From Seison nebaliae (taxonomy: Eukaryota; Rotifera; Pararotatoria; Seisonacea; Seisonidae), in the NCBI GenBank assembly GCA_023231475.1, contig JALJEE010001187.1, positions 1 to 49,246 of the forward strand: DNA of 49,246 nt, read 5' to 3'. Numbering within the stretch: position 1 is the first letter of the stretch; each line of letters begins with the position of its first letter. A program made the translations under genes and the position numbers. Below are positions 31,201-43,843 of the stretch, one piece after another. The notes under the pieces were generated by a model. It worked only from the letters and a program-made list of their open reading frames with translations, did not search any database and had not been told where the DNA came from.

Positions 31201-31770
31201 GATGAAGAAGTGAACTCTCCACTAACAACTGCTCTCGTCTTGACATTTCCAATTAACTGATGATGATGAAAATTTACATATTCATCCAACAACAAACGAA
31301 TAAAGTGGATGATGATGATGATGTAGTTGTTGTTTATAATGATGATGATGATGATGATCAATCGCCCTCTAATTTCCTACATGTTCCCATTTCTAAGAGG
31401 TGATAAGAATTCTATTTTGCTCTTCTATTCATATCATAGATCATAATTCTTCTCCCCTCAACCATCTTTTCGTTTATTCTTCCTGTTTATCAGCGTTTAA
31501 TTATCATCAGTTAAATGAGAAAAGGAAAAATCATTTAAACGATTCCATCCATTTGATTTGTGGAGAAATTCGATTTGTTTTCATTAAAACTTAATGATTG
31601 CGCAATTAAATTGAAGAGCAGTTTTTTTGGTAATGGAGTAAATTAATAATTTTCATTGTTTTCATTTCTCTTATGTAAGAGCAGACTTCTCACGTATAAG
31701 GTCAATTGGTGATAGAGAGTGATCTGATTACGAGTTAAAGAAAACAATTCGAACGAGTAATTGGAAAGAA
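28243..31770. other. 3.5-kb intergenic region upstream of the forkhead gene
   Basis: No gene is supported; the open frames are under 100 codons without domains. Simple sequence includes CAT repeats near 29437-29460, a G run near 29723-29731 and GAT repeats at about 31307-31360. A canonical E-box, CACGTG, lies near 29023. An inverted pair ACCTGC/GCAGGT with a 6-nt spacer lies near 30757-30774 and contains Snail/ZEB-like CAGGT half-sites. As developmental forkhead genes usually have large cis-regulatory regions, this stretch probably holds enhancers; that is inference. Confidence 0.5.
31307..31360. repeat. GAT trinucleotide microsatellite
   Basis: Two neighbouring runs of GAT/ATG units are separated by a GTTGTTGT stretch. 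The tract is non-coding and lies about 400 bases upstream of the forkhead start. Confidence 0.85.
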
Positions 31771-33898
31771 ATGAACGAAAATAATATTTGTCCATCAGAA
31801 AATCTTATAAATTATCTATCGAATAATAATCAATTATTCCAACAACAACACCAACAACAACAACAACATCATCATCATCAGCAGCAACAGCAGCAGCAAC
31901 AACAATCACTTTCTCAGCAACAGCAGCAACAGTCATATGACGATAATAGAAATACGTTAAATGAACTAATAAAATCTGGTTTATTGAATGAGGAGTCGAA
32001 ATTGAGTACGATTGATCTTCAGATACCAAACGAAAATACGATGGAAATGATTCCATCAAACATTGCTACTAATTTCCTCGACAGTTGTGTTAATGGTAAA
32101 ATAATTAACAATGAATTGTTGAGAACGGAGAAGACTTGTTCAACCGCTGCTCCAACAACATCTCCATCCACAACAACAACAATAACAGCCACAGTGGATG
32201 GACGACCTTCTCTGATATCAGAAGACGAATCACGCCTCACAAATAACGATACACCAACAACATTATTAGGAGATACTCATCAAGAAATTAAAAATCATTC
32301 AATTAACAACAACAATAATAATAATAATAATAATGAGCATCCGAATAATGAACATATTATAGAGAATAATCCGACTATGTTAAATTCATTTAATGATGCC
32401 AATAACAACACGATAAAACAAGAAGGAAATGATGATTTGTATCAGATCAATTATGAGCAGTATATCAACGCATTAAACATTCAATCTGCATTGATGAACA
32501 ATGCATACCAACGACTAATGCAGAACGCTGCTGTTTCCAGCGGTGTTGCACAGCAAGTACTAATTCCATCTCAAGATGTGACTTGTCATCCATTACTCCA
32601 ACATTTAACGGCCAACTCTCTCCTTAACCAGAACTCCATTTCTTCCTACACAAACAACGTCTCAGGTAAAGATATGGTGAAACCGCCATATTCCTATATT
32701 GCACTCATTAGTATGGCAATCCAGCATGCTCCTTCTCAACGAGCCACACTCAATCATATTTATGCGTTCGTTATGGAAAAGTTCCCATATTATCGAGAGA
32801 ACAAACAAGGATGGCAGAATTCCATCCGTCACAATTTGTCTTTGAACGATTGTTTCATTAAAGTGCCTCGGGACGACAAGAAACCGGGAAAAGGATCTTA
32901 TTGGGCACTCCATCCCGATGCTTATAACATGTTCGACAATGGTTCTTATCTGCGACGACGTCGACGTTTTAAAAAACCGACTACCGTCAAAACGGAATCG
33001 AAGACTCTCCTCCCCCATAAACAAAACATGAACGAAATGAAAAACGAACGGAAATTTCCCTCAGAGAAAAAATCGAGAAAACGAACGTTCAATCAAATCA
33101 ATAAAGACGAACAACAGATGAATCATTCTCTTCAACACAAAAAGATGACGAAAGAATCGGAATCCGGTTCGCCAGTCCAATATCATGCCAATTCAACCGA
33201 TTCGACTAATACCGATTCTGCTTTGTCTATTGAAGGATCGACAACATCATCTACATCGTCATCGAACACTACAGCATCCAATTCTGCCATATCACCAACA
33301 TCAATGATTAATGCCAATTCAAATTACTTTCCAGTTCATCAGAATATTTTGACGGAGAAAATTCCCGACAATTTTCATAGTCCTAACAAGAATAAAATAG
33401 AGAATGAGAATGAACTGAACAATTCGAAACAGTTGATTAGCAATCCTTTTCTTCGCTCATATTACAATGAACAACGTAACGATCTAACATCAGAACCGGT
33501 TCCCAAAATACATTTGGATAGTGCCATGTCAAACTTCCCCAATCAATACCAATCACCAATTCCAATAAATTCATGTGAAATGAAGACGATTGATAGAAAC
33601 GACTCTAAATTAATTGAAGACAAATTATTATCATCAACATCCGCCACCACTTGGTACGAAAATAATTTTCCTGTTGGTTCTTTTTAATTCATTTCTTAAA
33701 CTTTTTTCCTCTTTCTTTTACAAATAGATGACGAATTGTGAACGAACTCCAAATGAAGATATAATGAAGAATTTCGTTCATAATGAACTCCGCCAGCAAA
33801 TCACAAATTTCTCAAATTTCAACTTCTCTCTTCCCAACAAGAGCAATTTGTCTGCCATGATGTCGTATATGCACAATTCATCTGTAAATTCGCAGTAA
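31771..33898 (+). CDS. FOXC: Forkhead transcription factor, FoxC (crocodile)-like
   Basis: The forkhead DNA-binding domain spans about residues 303-400: [48 protein letters not shown], then YNMF and [16 protein letters not shown] plus the RRRRRFKK wing is typical of FoxC, although ALHPDA replaces the usual TLDPDS. Before the domain lie poly-Gln/His (about 25-54), Ser/Thr-rich and poly-Asn (about 179-188) tracts; after it comes a basic, then Ser/Asn-rich tail. The first open frame ends at 33687 (638 aa). A likely second exon exists: exon 1 31771-33672, a 55-nt intron with donor GTTGGT and acceptor TTTTACAAATAG, exon 2 33728-33898. Phase is kept and the result is 690 aa. FoxD or FoxL1 membership is less likely. 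The family is nuclear and controls mesoderm and head development. Confidence 0.8.
31838..31933 (+). repeat. CAA/CAG/CAT tract coding poly-Gln/His
   Basis: A mixed CAA/CAG/CAT repeat inside the forkhead gene encodes runs of Gln interrupted by His. Mixed codons suggest an old, fairly stable tract rather than a pure slipping repeat. Confidence 0.85.
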
Positions 33899-34304
33899 AT
33901 TAATTTATAAGATAATTATAGATAATTCAAATAGTATTCTCCGTTTTTATTATCGTTTCCTTCTTCTCGTCTCCTCTACATTTATCCGTCATATTTCATA
34001 ATTTATCAAAACTTTATGTTGGTGAGTGAAACTCTTTTCTTTTTTTCATAATATTTTCTTCTTTTCTCAATTTGAAATTATTAAATTTAATTTTATCCAT
34101 TTTTACTTTAAATCTTCAAAATTCAAAACAGAGATCAACGAGAACATATAAAACAAATTAATTAAGATATTTTTTTTTGGTTAAAGTCGAATGATGATAA
34201 TTATTCATCACTATAATTGTTAAAACGAATAAATTAGTTTTGGAAATTGATTTTCTGTTTCCAACTTATTTATTGATCTTCCTTCGATATAACGGATCCT
34301 TCTT
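33899..34304. other. Convergent 3' region between forkhead gene and FAM221A
   Basis: AT-rich sequence that should hold both 3' UTRs. Nothing else is seen. Confidence 0.6.
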
Positions 34305-35376
34305 CTACATGGTATTCAAATAAAATTCTAGGAAAGGAATCATATGAGGAAAGAGAACTTTTGATTTGCGATAATAATAATCCATTTCCGATTCACCAGG
34401 TTGACGGAAAGTTTCATCGCCTTGCAATTCTTGACGATATTGACGTAAGAATGGATGATCATCATCAGTTATTGGTGCATTGAGCACTTCGGGTGGTGGG
34501 GCACCAATTCCACTTTCGTCCATTCTCATATAACCGGGTGCCAATGAAGAGAATCCAGTAATTCCACCCATCGCTTGGTAGCCATGAACGACTTGACTAC
34601 CTGGTTCTCCTGGTAGTGGAGCTACTGGATGACCACGAGCAATTCTATCATCTCTAGTTTCTACGATTGTGCTATGTAGTTTCACCGCTTCACCACAATC
34701 ACACGTATAAGAACCAACGAATTGATTACAATTACATTTTCCTTTCTCTTATTAATATTATTTATTAATTATTAATTAAATTTATTAAATTAATTAAATA
34801 AAAGAATTAACGAGTACATGGGTAGGGATGTTTGGCGGAATGTTCATCTGTAAAATGTTTACATGTGCACCGGATCGGTCTCGAACCATTCTTCGGTACA
34901 TAATGATAAGCAGCACACAAACATTGACCGAATCGACATCTCAATTTGTACGGTTTCTTCAACTTCGACACATCGACATCTGTTTCATGTTGACGGTATC
35001 TGTTAATCCAGGAAAGAATGAAGGTGGATAAAAGAAGAGGAAATCATTTCGAACTTATGTCCACAGAAACAAGGAGTTTCCGGACCTACCAGCTTACAAT
35101 CCATACCTTTGCTGTTCGTCCAACTGACATACAACCGATTGAGAGCACGCTAGAAAAATGATTTTCTATAATTAGACTGAAAGGTAAGAGTAACATCTTT
35201 ATGTTGTTGCTTATATGCTTCGAATTCTTCAGGAGTAAACAACTTCCCATTATCATCATCGCCAACGATTCTTTTAGAATGAAAATGAAAATTCTCCCCC
35301 TCAAATACAACCTTTTATATTCCACATATTCATCGATATGCGCTGTAGGTGGAACAGGTTTCCTATTGTTTTCCAT
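34305..35376 (-). CDS. FAM221A: FAM221A-like protein
   Basis: Five exons fit by homology and frame: 35376-35312, 35270-35195, 35149-35055, 34999-34812 and 34747-34305, giving 288 aa against about 298 in human. Matching blocks: IDEYVEYKR joined to IVGDDDNGKLFTPEEFEAYK; ALNRLYVSW and GMDCKLVGPETPCFCGHK; RCRFGQCLCAAYHYVP; RPIRCTCKHFTDEHSA; CNCNQFVGSYTCDCG; and the family signature AMGGITGFSSLAPGYMRMDE followed by SGIG. The many paired Cys and His residues suggest a metal-binding fold. The cellular role is poorly known; links to cilia have been suggested for the family, which I cannot judge here. FAM221B is a less good match. Introns are 41-64 nt, all with GTT donors. Confidence 0.9.
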
Positions 35377-35938
35377 CAATCACCAAAATGAATTATATTT
35401 TTTGGGAATGGAATATATTTTAAGAATGGAATAAATTTCAGAATTGAATCAAATGTTTTGTTGTCGAAACTAATTAAGAAAGTATTGAAAAGAAAAAGTT
35501 TGAAGAAAAAGTATTAGAAGAAAATTAGAAGTTCCGTTTCTATGGTGACGGAAAATAATATTTATTTTGGAAGTATTAGCTTCCAAAAAAAGTGGGAAGC
35601 TATTTCGAATTGATAGTTTTACACCATCCAACTACATTTGTCGTTCATTATTTTTTTGAAGAAATATTAAAATTTCTGTTTGATTTGATTAAAAACAATT
35701 TTATTGTTATAAATTTGAAATGGATTTTGATATGAAAATAATAAAATTTGTCTGGATGAAAAATTTATATCACAAGTTGGAAGCACAAAAATTTAGAATT
35801 CTCTTTTTGCTGTTGTTTGTGTGGGAGGTGGAATTGAGGAAACATTAAGAGAATGACGATTTTGGAAATAAACATTTTGGAAATTTAATACTTTTTGTTG
35901 AAAATAACGATTTAGAGTCTGTATAAAATGAGGAGGAG
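35377..35938. other. Intergenic region between FAM221A start and PPxY gene stop
   Basis: AT-rich, with no coding evidence. It should contain the FAM221A promoter and the 3' UTR of the PPxY membrane-protein gene. Confidence 0.55.
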
Positions 35939-36838
35939 TTATCTATTGAAATTTTTCACATCCAAAATGACCGTTGATTGTTGTTGACGAGACTCAGTTC
36001 TTCTTGGCGGTGACATATAAGTTGATTGTGTTTGTAATTGTCGAGCCATTCGTTCGGTGATTTGTCCATATTGTGGATGAATTATAACTTGTTCGTCATT
36101 CGAGAGTTCGTCGATCGAAAGTGAGAATTGTGGAGGTTGAATGGTTGAGATTCGTTTATGGTTTTTGGGCCATCGTTGACTTTTGAAGGAATGGCGAGTC
36201 CAATTCTCTCTGGGATGTTGATAAGATCGAGTACTTTGTCTAATCGGCCCATTATTTGATATGGTTGTAGCGACGGTAGCAGCTGAAGATGTAATATTTT
36301 CTTCTTCCGGATATAATTCGTTGTAATCGGGAGGAAATAAAAGTGATCGAATATCGTCGTATGTTGGTGGGGCTTGTTGTAAAGAGGAAGCGGTTGGACC
36401 ATGAACAGGCGACCAAATAAATAAAGCATTCCAATGTTGATTATCCCAATTATTTGAACGTTCACAATCATTGTTGTTGTTATTGTTATTATTACGGTTT
36501 GATCGTCGATTACTGATGAAACAAGAATTCGGTGCATTCCTTTGACATACGGCGACGGCTTTTGTACATAATCCAACACGAAAACATATACAACCGATGG
36601 ACAAGATGAGAAGAGATGTCAATCCAAAAACACTAATTAAGGCGCTTGCTGTCTCAATTCCTCGTTTGACATCGAGACTTCGATGGAAGAAATCTTGGAA
36701 TAAACTCTCATTCTTCTTTTTAACGAAATTAAATGTCGAGGTATTGTCGGAAGTTGTTGGTGTTGTTGTTGTTGATGGAATTGGTGTACCATCGACCACT
36801 AACCATATCAGAGTTGATATGATGAGAAAATTATTCAT
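35939..36838 (-). CDS. Single-pass membrane protein with two PPxY motifs, family unknown
   Basis: An open frame of 299 aa that I do not recognise. It starts with a signal peptide (MNNFLIISTLIWLVVDG), followed by a short Thr/Ser-rich extracellular part with NTS and NES sequons. One transmembrane helix lies at about 65-87 (ALISVFGLTSLLILSIGCICF) and has Cys residues at and just after its cytoplasmic end that could be palmitoylated. The cytoplasmic tail has an Asn run (about 115-123), PPTY at 157-160 and PPDY at 169-172. Paired PPxY motifs bind WW domains of Nedd4-type ubiquitin ligases, as in Commissureless, NDFIP and WBP1-like adaptors. A sorting/ubiquitination adaptor role is therefore plausible, but there is no family-level match. 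No intron is needed. Confidence 0.6.
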   Translation of the reverse strand: MNNFLIISTLIWLVVDGTPIPSTTTTPTTSDNTSTFNFVKKKNESLFQDFFHRSLDVKRGIETASALISVFGLTSLLILSIGCICFRVGLCTKAVAVCQRNAPNSCFISNRRSNRNNNNNNNNDCERSNNWDNQHWNALFIWSPVHGPTASSLQQAPPTYDDIRSLLFPPDYNELYPEEENITSSAATVATTISNNGPIRQSTRSYQHPRENWTRHSFKSQRWPKNHKRISTIQPPQFSLSIDELSNDEQVIIHPQYGQITERMARQLQTQSTYMSPPRRTESRQQQSTVILDVKNFNR

Positions 36839-37928
36839 TTCTGTATGACGAGAAAATGAAAAGACAATGAAAATATGTTCGTTTAAGTGTAGAAGAGGAA
36901 TGACAACGACGAAGACGTTGGAGGATGATGGAATGGAAGAAATTATTTGTGAGAAATGAAAGAAATTTCGTCGAATTTAAATGAAGCGAAGTAAAGCGAT
37001 TAATTAGTTGAGATGCATCACTAATTGGAAGTGTGGTAATTTGGAAGACATGAATTCGTTTCCAAGATAAATTGTAGGACGAAAACAAATTAATAATCGG
37101 AGAAAAACAGACACAGACAGAATATGATTTCGTTCCGCAATTCCGACATCTATTCCTTTATTTCGATCGGCAATTCATATTATTAATAGATTTATTGATG
37201 AATAACAATTGAATGGAGTAATGGAATCTGATGTAAATGAAATATTGATCGGCTATCTCCATTCATCTATCAACATTTCAAGTAGTTGGACACGTGATAG
37301 TCCAGTAAGAACGATTGAACTTCCGTGAGAGAAGATGTTATGAAAGAACGAATTCATATTCATTTCCGTATCTTCTTCCATAACGATTTCGAGAGATATC
37401 ACGTAAATGCAGACGAATTATGTACTTTTAGCATGTTGCTCAAATTCAACGATTTATTGTTAGAGAAACAAATGTTAAAGTGAAATCGAAGAAGAAGAAG
37501 AAGAAACTTTTGTCTTCCATTAGGAGAAGGAACGAACTAATAAAAGTCAAAGGAAAGACCAATAAATATATTGAACAGTTGGTTCAAAAATTTACTCTAA
37601 ACTCATTCTACTTAGCGAGAGATTTGGGAGAAATGACAAATTAATTCTTTTTCGAAACTCTATTAGGAAAATTGAGAAAACAGTTTCGTATGATCAATGT
37701 CGTCCGATTACATCACACAATCGTGTATTATCCAACTATCTACCGTGTAGATTAAGGGCGAGATAAATTCTTTAATTAGTTGAAAGAGTATCCACTTTTC
37801 AATTGTCTTCCGTCGACTCGATCCAGAGAGATATGGGAGTGGATATTAGATCTAAAAATGTGAAATGGTTTTCCTTTCGACAAATCTTCTTTCTTACTCT
37901 TCTCTCCTCCTCTAAGCACAACCACATT

Positions 37929-37959
37929 CACACACACACATATACACACACACACACAG
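37929..37959. repeat. CA microsatellite
   Basis: An imperfect (CA)n tract with one TATA interruption, in non-coding DNA. Confidence 0.9.
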
Positions 37960-38418
37960 AGACTTAAAATTGCAATTTCCTTGCCTAAGGCGTAAAAGTT
38001 TTATTCTTCTTTAGTGTTTCTCTTATGTTACGTTAATATTTCGATATATCTCAATCCGAAATTTCACCTTATTATTCTTATTCTTATCATACTTCTCCTT
38101 CTTTTAATGCAATATGACGTAAGCTACTAGGAAGTTGATACTTCCTTGAGTTGGAAGGGAATAATGTTACCGAAGGAATTGATGGCGACAATTCTCGAGT
38201 CAATGTAGTAGTAGCGAGACTTTGATTCATATAGTTTTATGGAGAGGAGGAGTTATTAAGAATTCTCATTTCGGTTGATGAGGGCGACGATCAGACTTGT
38301 TGATGAAGTTGGAGATGGATTCTATTTGAAGGAATGATGTTGAAGGCAATTTGAGAATAGATGAGAATAAATATTAAGAGGAATGAACAGGTGATGAATC
38401 ACGATAAAACGAATCTTT

Positions 38419-38439
38419 GGTCACCAAAGTTTGGTGACC
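38419..38439. repeat. 21-bp perfect palindrome GGTCACCAAA-G-TTTGGTGACC
   Basis: Ten-base arms are perfectly complementary around a single central G. The outer ends GGTCA/TGACC resemble nuclear-receptor half-sites in inverted order, and an inner TTTGGT-C-ACCAAA palindrome overlaps the left arm. It could be a dimeric protein-binding site. Confidence 0.75.
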
Positions 38440-38791
38440 TATTTTCCTTGTGAACTATCACTTGCCAATTATTAAGAGAATAATACAAAAAATTCCATCA
38501 TATCACTTGAGTACTGACGTCTGATCATAATCATCATTATTATTAAGATGCTTATTGATGTCTTCAATTATCATGAAAACAAATGAAGAATGGAAATGGG
38601 AGAATAGAAATGGAGAAATCCTTTTTATGAAGATAAATTTGATGGAAAGAAAAAGCCGAATTTTGTTTAATGATGCGAAGCTATTGTTAGTTTCATGATC
38701 GGCTACTAATTCCGAAAGGAAGAAGAAAAGGAAAGCTTCCCATCAATTACAATCAGAAAATGGAAAACAAATAAACAAGTTCTTCACTTTC

Positions 38792-38812
38792 ACCGTTGTT
38801 TAAAACAACGGT
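38792..38812. repeat. 21-bp perfect palindrome ACCGTTGTTT-A-AAACAACGGT
   Basis: Ten-base arms are perfectly complementary around a central A. Each arm holds a Myb-like CAACGG core. It has the same architecture as the palindrome at 38419-38439, about 350 bp away, but a different sequence. Confidence 0.75.
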
Positions 38813-41800
38813 CCATTTCACTTTCATTACCACCAACTCGGAGGAAAGGTGGAAGATTAAAATTCTAATTTCAAATAATTTCAGACTTTTATTCCATTCT
38901 GATTTCCTTTAAACGAAGGTCCCTCATAAAATTCGATGTTTCCCCCAAAACTTGTTTTTACAAAATAAATAAAATGTCTAATTAACCTGTTTAATAAAAT
39001 GAGTTTGGTAAAATCTGTTTACTCGAAATATGTTATTGAGGGAATTGATTCCAAATCGAACATCAAATTAAAGAGAAGATTACGTAAAATGAAAAATATT
39101 TTTCAGTTAAGCTTAACCCAAAACTGTATAATAGTTTCAAGTAGGCGAAGTAGCTCGTAAGATTGTGTGGAGTAGTAGATGGTTGGAGAGTTAAGAACTA
39201 CTTTATTGTTCTTAAGTTGTTGGTAGATAAGAAAATCTTGTCGATTAAGGATTTATCAATTCCTTCTCATTTACTCCTTTATCTATCAATCAATTTGATA
39301 CATATGTACGATTTCGATTGATATTGGTTTAATGTAAATTTCTATATTTATTAATAAGTTCTTTCTTTCACTTTCGCAAGTTATTGACCTCGATTATCTA
39401 TTGGGTCCACTTTAGACATATTGGCGACAAGTTTTCTTCCCATCGATTGATATGGAGAATCAAGAGAACACTTCACAATCCGCCTATTTATCTCTTCATT
39501 ATCGATTGATTTTTCTGTCTGTCCGTGTGTTGGCAATCCTTCTCGATGATAGTTAAGGTTTTCATTCGGAACTCGCTTCCCTTTCTCCCATGGAATGTCG
39601 ACTTTCTACAAATGTGTTTCTTTCCTTCTTTTCATACTTGTGAACTGATAATGGAATGTATCAACAGAAGACAACAATGATAAGTAGAATAAATCCTAAA
39701 TTTATTGCAGATACATATGAATCAGTCAACAATTCACATAATAGAAAGAAATATCATTGAATTGTCATCCCTCTCTCTATGTGTGAGAGTTTCGACTGTT
39801 GTTGTTGTTGTTCTGTTTGCCTAATTCAATATTCGATAGCAATTGTTTGGGAGATAAATGGAAATTCGTATACAAACTCTATATTTCTTCGATATCCAAT
39901 GTCAAATGGACAATGGTCGAGTAATTGTATATTCTAATAATGAATTCACCTTAATATTATATTGACAAATTATCCTCAAGTAAATTTCATGGGAAGATAT
40001 AAACTGATATTGATATATGAACATCCTAATAATCTAACCGGCATGGAGAAAAATTATTATCTACAGGAACGGGACAATTTATTATGATTAGATTCCATAA
40101 TCTTCATAAAATTTCTTCTTTTTAATAATCTGCCTCTCCCTCCCCTCAAGACTATCTCTGGAAGCAGTCTACTTATTTCTGGATTGAGGCCGTACATCTC
40201 TCACAATTTGAAATGTTCGAACATCCTCACGAAACTCATCTGGATAATAAGTATACCGATCTACTATAATACATCAATGACGATCTCGATTTGCTTCTCT
40301 TAAGCTTTTGATAACCATCTTTAGATGACTTAATTCTGTTTCTCCATTCGTTGAAGATGAAACAAAAAACTTAAGAAGATTACTCGTTTTAAGGAAGGTG
40401 GCTCGATTGACTTCATTTCTTTTTAGGTCTCATTTGCCACTAACAATAATTAGACACATGAATCATTCTCCGATCCATTAACATTTGACGAAGAAAGGAA
40501 AGTTTAATGGGAAAAACACCTCGACTTATCATGATATTACGACATATGAAAGAAAGGAATTGTGTATTTCTCCAAATGAGAGAACATTTGGAGAAGAAAA
40601 TAATTTACTAACTTTTCATATCATGTGACAATCGTGTGAAACGGAAAATAGATAAACTAGTCAGCTATCTTTAGCATGACTGGAGAGGATGGAAAGCATA
40701 AATCAGCTGGACGTTTGTCATCTCAGAAGGAAATGGAGGAATAATGTTTATGAATACTGATAAGGGAAGTTTTGGAATGAGGCGAATAATAAAGGACGAA
40801 TAATCTAGATCGAAGTGAAGTGAATGGGTGAATGAATGATAAAATATAAATAGAATACAGTCTCATCGAAAATGGAACTTGGTCACTCAGTTCGAGTGTA
40901 CATCCTTCGTGCCCCGAATTAAGAGAATGGTCAACTCTATTAATATGTCAATCAAAGTTTTATTTAAATAATTCTCCTATTACTACGGGGACCATAATCG
41001 AAGAGCAGTTTTAGAAGGATTTAGATGTGCAAGAGAGGAGGGGGAGAAGGATAATTATTCATCAGAATGCTAAAGAAATAATAATAATTATCGTTTGCCA
41101 ACTTGATGAACATGCACAAAGATAACGGAAAGGAAAACTTTCGTATGCAGATGAGCATATGGTCAACTAATCCTCCAATTCTATATCTCTCCCCGAATTC
41201 AATTATTGGCAGTTCATTGATAGGAACTTGGCGGTTTCAAGTTTTTTGGATGATATTATTACTATCTATATCCCGCACAATACACACATATATTATCGTC
41301 GGCATCCGATACAATCTGACAGAGATTGTTCCCTCGAAGAATTTCATTCATCTCACTCCATCATTGCACTTCCAATATTTGCATGCGAATCATTAAGAAA
41401 ATAATAAGTAAACATCTAACATTGCCAATAAATATCGATTCAAACAATTGACGATGAGGATGATGATGATATTGTTAGATAGAAATCTTCATCTTCTTCA
41501 AATAGTCATAGTTATCGAGAATGAAAGGAGCATTATCCGAACCAAATCCTAAAATTTCGAGGTGGTATCGTATTAATCGAAAATAATAACACATCAAATG
41601 AGATACATTAGACAATCTTATTATTCTTATATTTCATCATCTTCTCCAACCGACATATCGATTGCAATTACACACTCTCTCATATATTCTGTCGTCGTCA
41701 CCACCACCATCACCACTACCATCGGAGAGATACGGACGATTGAATAAAAATAATTTGTCGCCGATCGCCACACAACCATCGTCACACAGAGATTGGAGTT

Positions 41801-43843
41801 GAATACGATGAAATGATTACAATTACATTAGAGTGAGATGGAGAATATTTGGATGAGAAAGAACAGGAAAATTTACAGATATATTCGACAAAAATTTCCC
41901 TCCCGAGCAACATAATAATTTGTGTCATATTTTCATTTGAATGTTTCCGTCACTTTAACCGAATGATTAAGGAAAGACATTCTCCTTTCAAGTAGCCTAT
42001 TAGTAGAATGTTGAAATTATTATTAGTTCTCTCATCATGAATTTGATCCAAACGATTCACATGAGAACGAAGAGACTTAATAGAATATTCAATTTGGAAT
42101 TGCGGTAAGTCGACGACAATCGTCGATTCGTGCACATAATTCATAAGAGTGGCAATGTGTCTAATCGTAGGAGAAATAGGAAATATTCTTGCCAATACTC
42201 GTAGAATCTGATAATGGGAAATACCATCAGTTCATATATCAATGACATTGAATCGACACTGACATTAGAAGCGGAAATGAGATGACAGTAAATCTCTTGG
42301 CACATGACATACTAATGCATCATATCTCTCCATATATTCCCTTCGATATGTTACATTCACTCGTCAACATCTGATGGTGAGTACACATTGGAAGAATGTT
42401 TCTCTCTAATTGCTTTTCATATAGAAACATGAAGAAAAGAATTTTCTTTTCAAAAGAAATTAGGTTACACCAAATAAATATTATTTTTTAAATAAAAGAA
42501 AGAAAATAAATTGACGAGTATCATTATAATTGAGCGCATCATTGTCAATTTGGAGCAGATTAATTTAAGTGGAAAAAGAATTAAGAAGACGACATCGACG
42601 ACGACGATAACCAGAAAGCAAGATGATGTAATCGATTTATTGATGAGAAGAAGAGAAAGAAAAGAATTGATGAGGAAAATAAAAGTTTCCACCTTCCTCA
42701 ATTAGTCGTGTGAGTGGGACACTTGTGTAAATGAAGACACGAGAGAGACACAGAACTGGTAATAGGAGTCGAATGATGGATTTGTTCCGATTAATTAATT
42801 CTGTCAATATGAAACATCATCAATACACTCACATCCTCCCAATTTATTAGCATCTGTTAATGTGTTCTCATCCCGAAAAGATAATCTCCCAAATTAATTT
42901 ATTAGCAGTCCACTCACAACTTCACTGGATGAAGAGGAAGAGAATTGATATGATTAAATTACTTTTATAATGATAGTGATGATGATCGAAAATAATGTTT
43001 CTTCAAGACGATAACACAACTTTCCATTATCAATAAAAATTAATTAATAAAATTATATTCCAACTTATAATTTCGAAGTCAATTTCAAATGAATTCCAAT
43101 TGGTAATTATTCCGATGGAAATTATTCTCTGTCATTGTGAAATGAATAAAACTGATAAAATAATGAACGATCGAGACACGATATCATTGACACTAACATC
43201 TTTCTATAATATGCATCTGTTCGTCATGTGACTGAAATAATTTGAGACTATGATCCATCGTCTACTCAGATGATGCTCTCTAGAGAAATACAGACTCCAA
43301 CATCACATAACATTGTGGATGAAGAAAGTAGAATGAAGGTCGAAGTAAAATATCATCAATTTCCAATAAATTATTTTCACTTTTCTTCTCCTCCTTCTCT
43401 CACCTTTTCCATCCATCATCATTTCAGAAAAGAGAATTTCATTTTATTCAAAACTATTTTACAGCATATCTCAAAATCAATCAATAATATCTAATAATTT
43501 TCTTTTCATAAATTTATGGAAAAGAACAAAAAACTTTTCTTATTATTCTATTCAATTTCCCTTCAAACTTTTTTTTCGATCGATATTGAGCATTAGATTC
43601 AGAAAACCGAAATTAAAGAAAATATTATGGAATAATTATTTTATTAAAAGAGAAATAAAAAAATGTTTATGAAACGTTCTTGAGTGAGGACATTCCAAAA
43701 TAATATCGTTAAAATTAGAAAAAAATACTTGAATGCTTTTGATGCGAAAAACAAAGTGGATTGGAAACAAGTCGAGTAGAATAAATGAAAAAAATACGGT
43801 TTTTCAAAATTTTTAAATCAAAATTATTTACAAAATTTCGAGG

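Larger units (their letters stand above)
36839..43843. other. 7-kb gene-free stretch
   Basis: No coding region is supported: open frames are under 100 codons and without domains. It lies upstream of the PPxY membrane-protein gene and downstream of ATG9. It contains a CA microsatellite at 37929-37959, two 21-bp perfect palindromes (listed separately), a short GTT run near 39797-39812, and scattered TGACGT-like and GATA-rich sequence. In a window where other gaps are 0.4-3.5 kb this is the largest, so it may be a regulatory domain or hold non-coding RNA; neither is shown by sequence. Confidence 0.5.

Noticed and set aside
41103-41396. 97-codon open frame in the gene desert
   Set aside because: No recognisable motif and composition like random AT-rich DNA.
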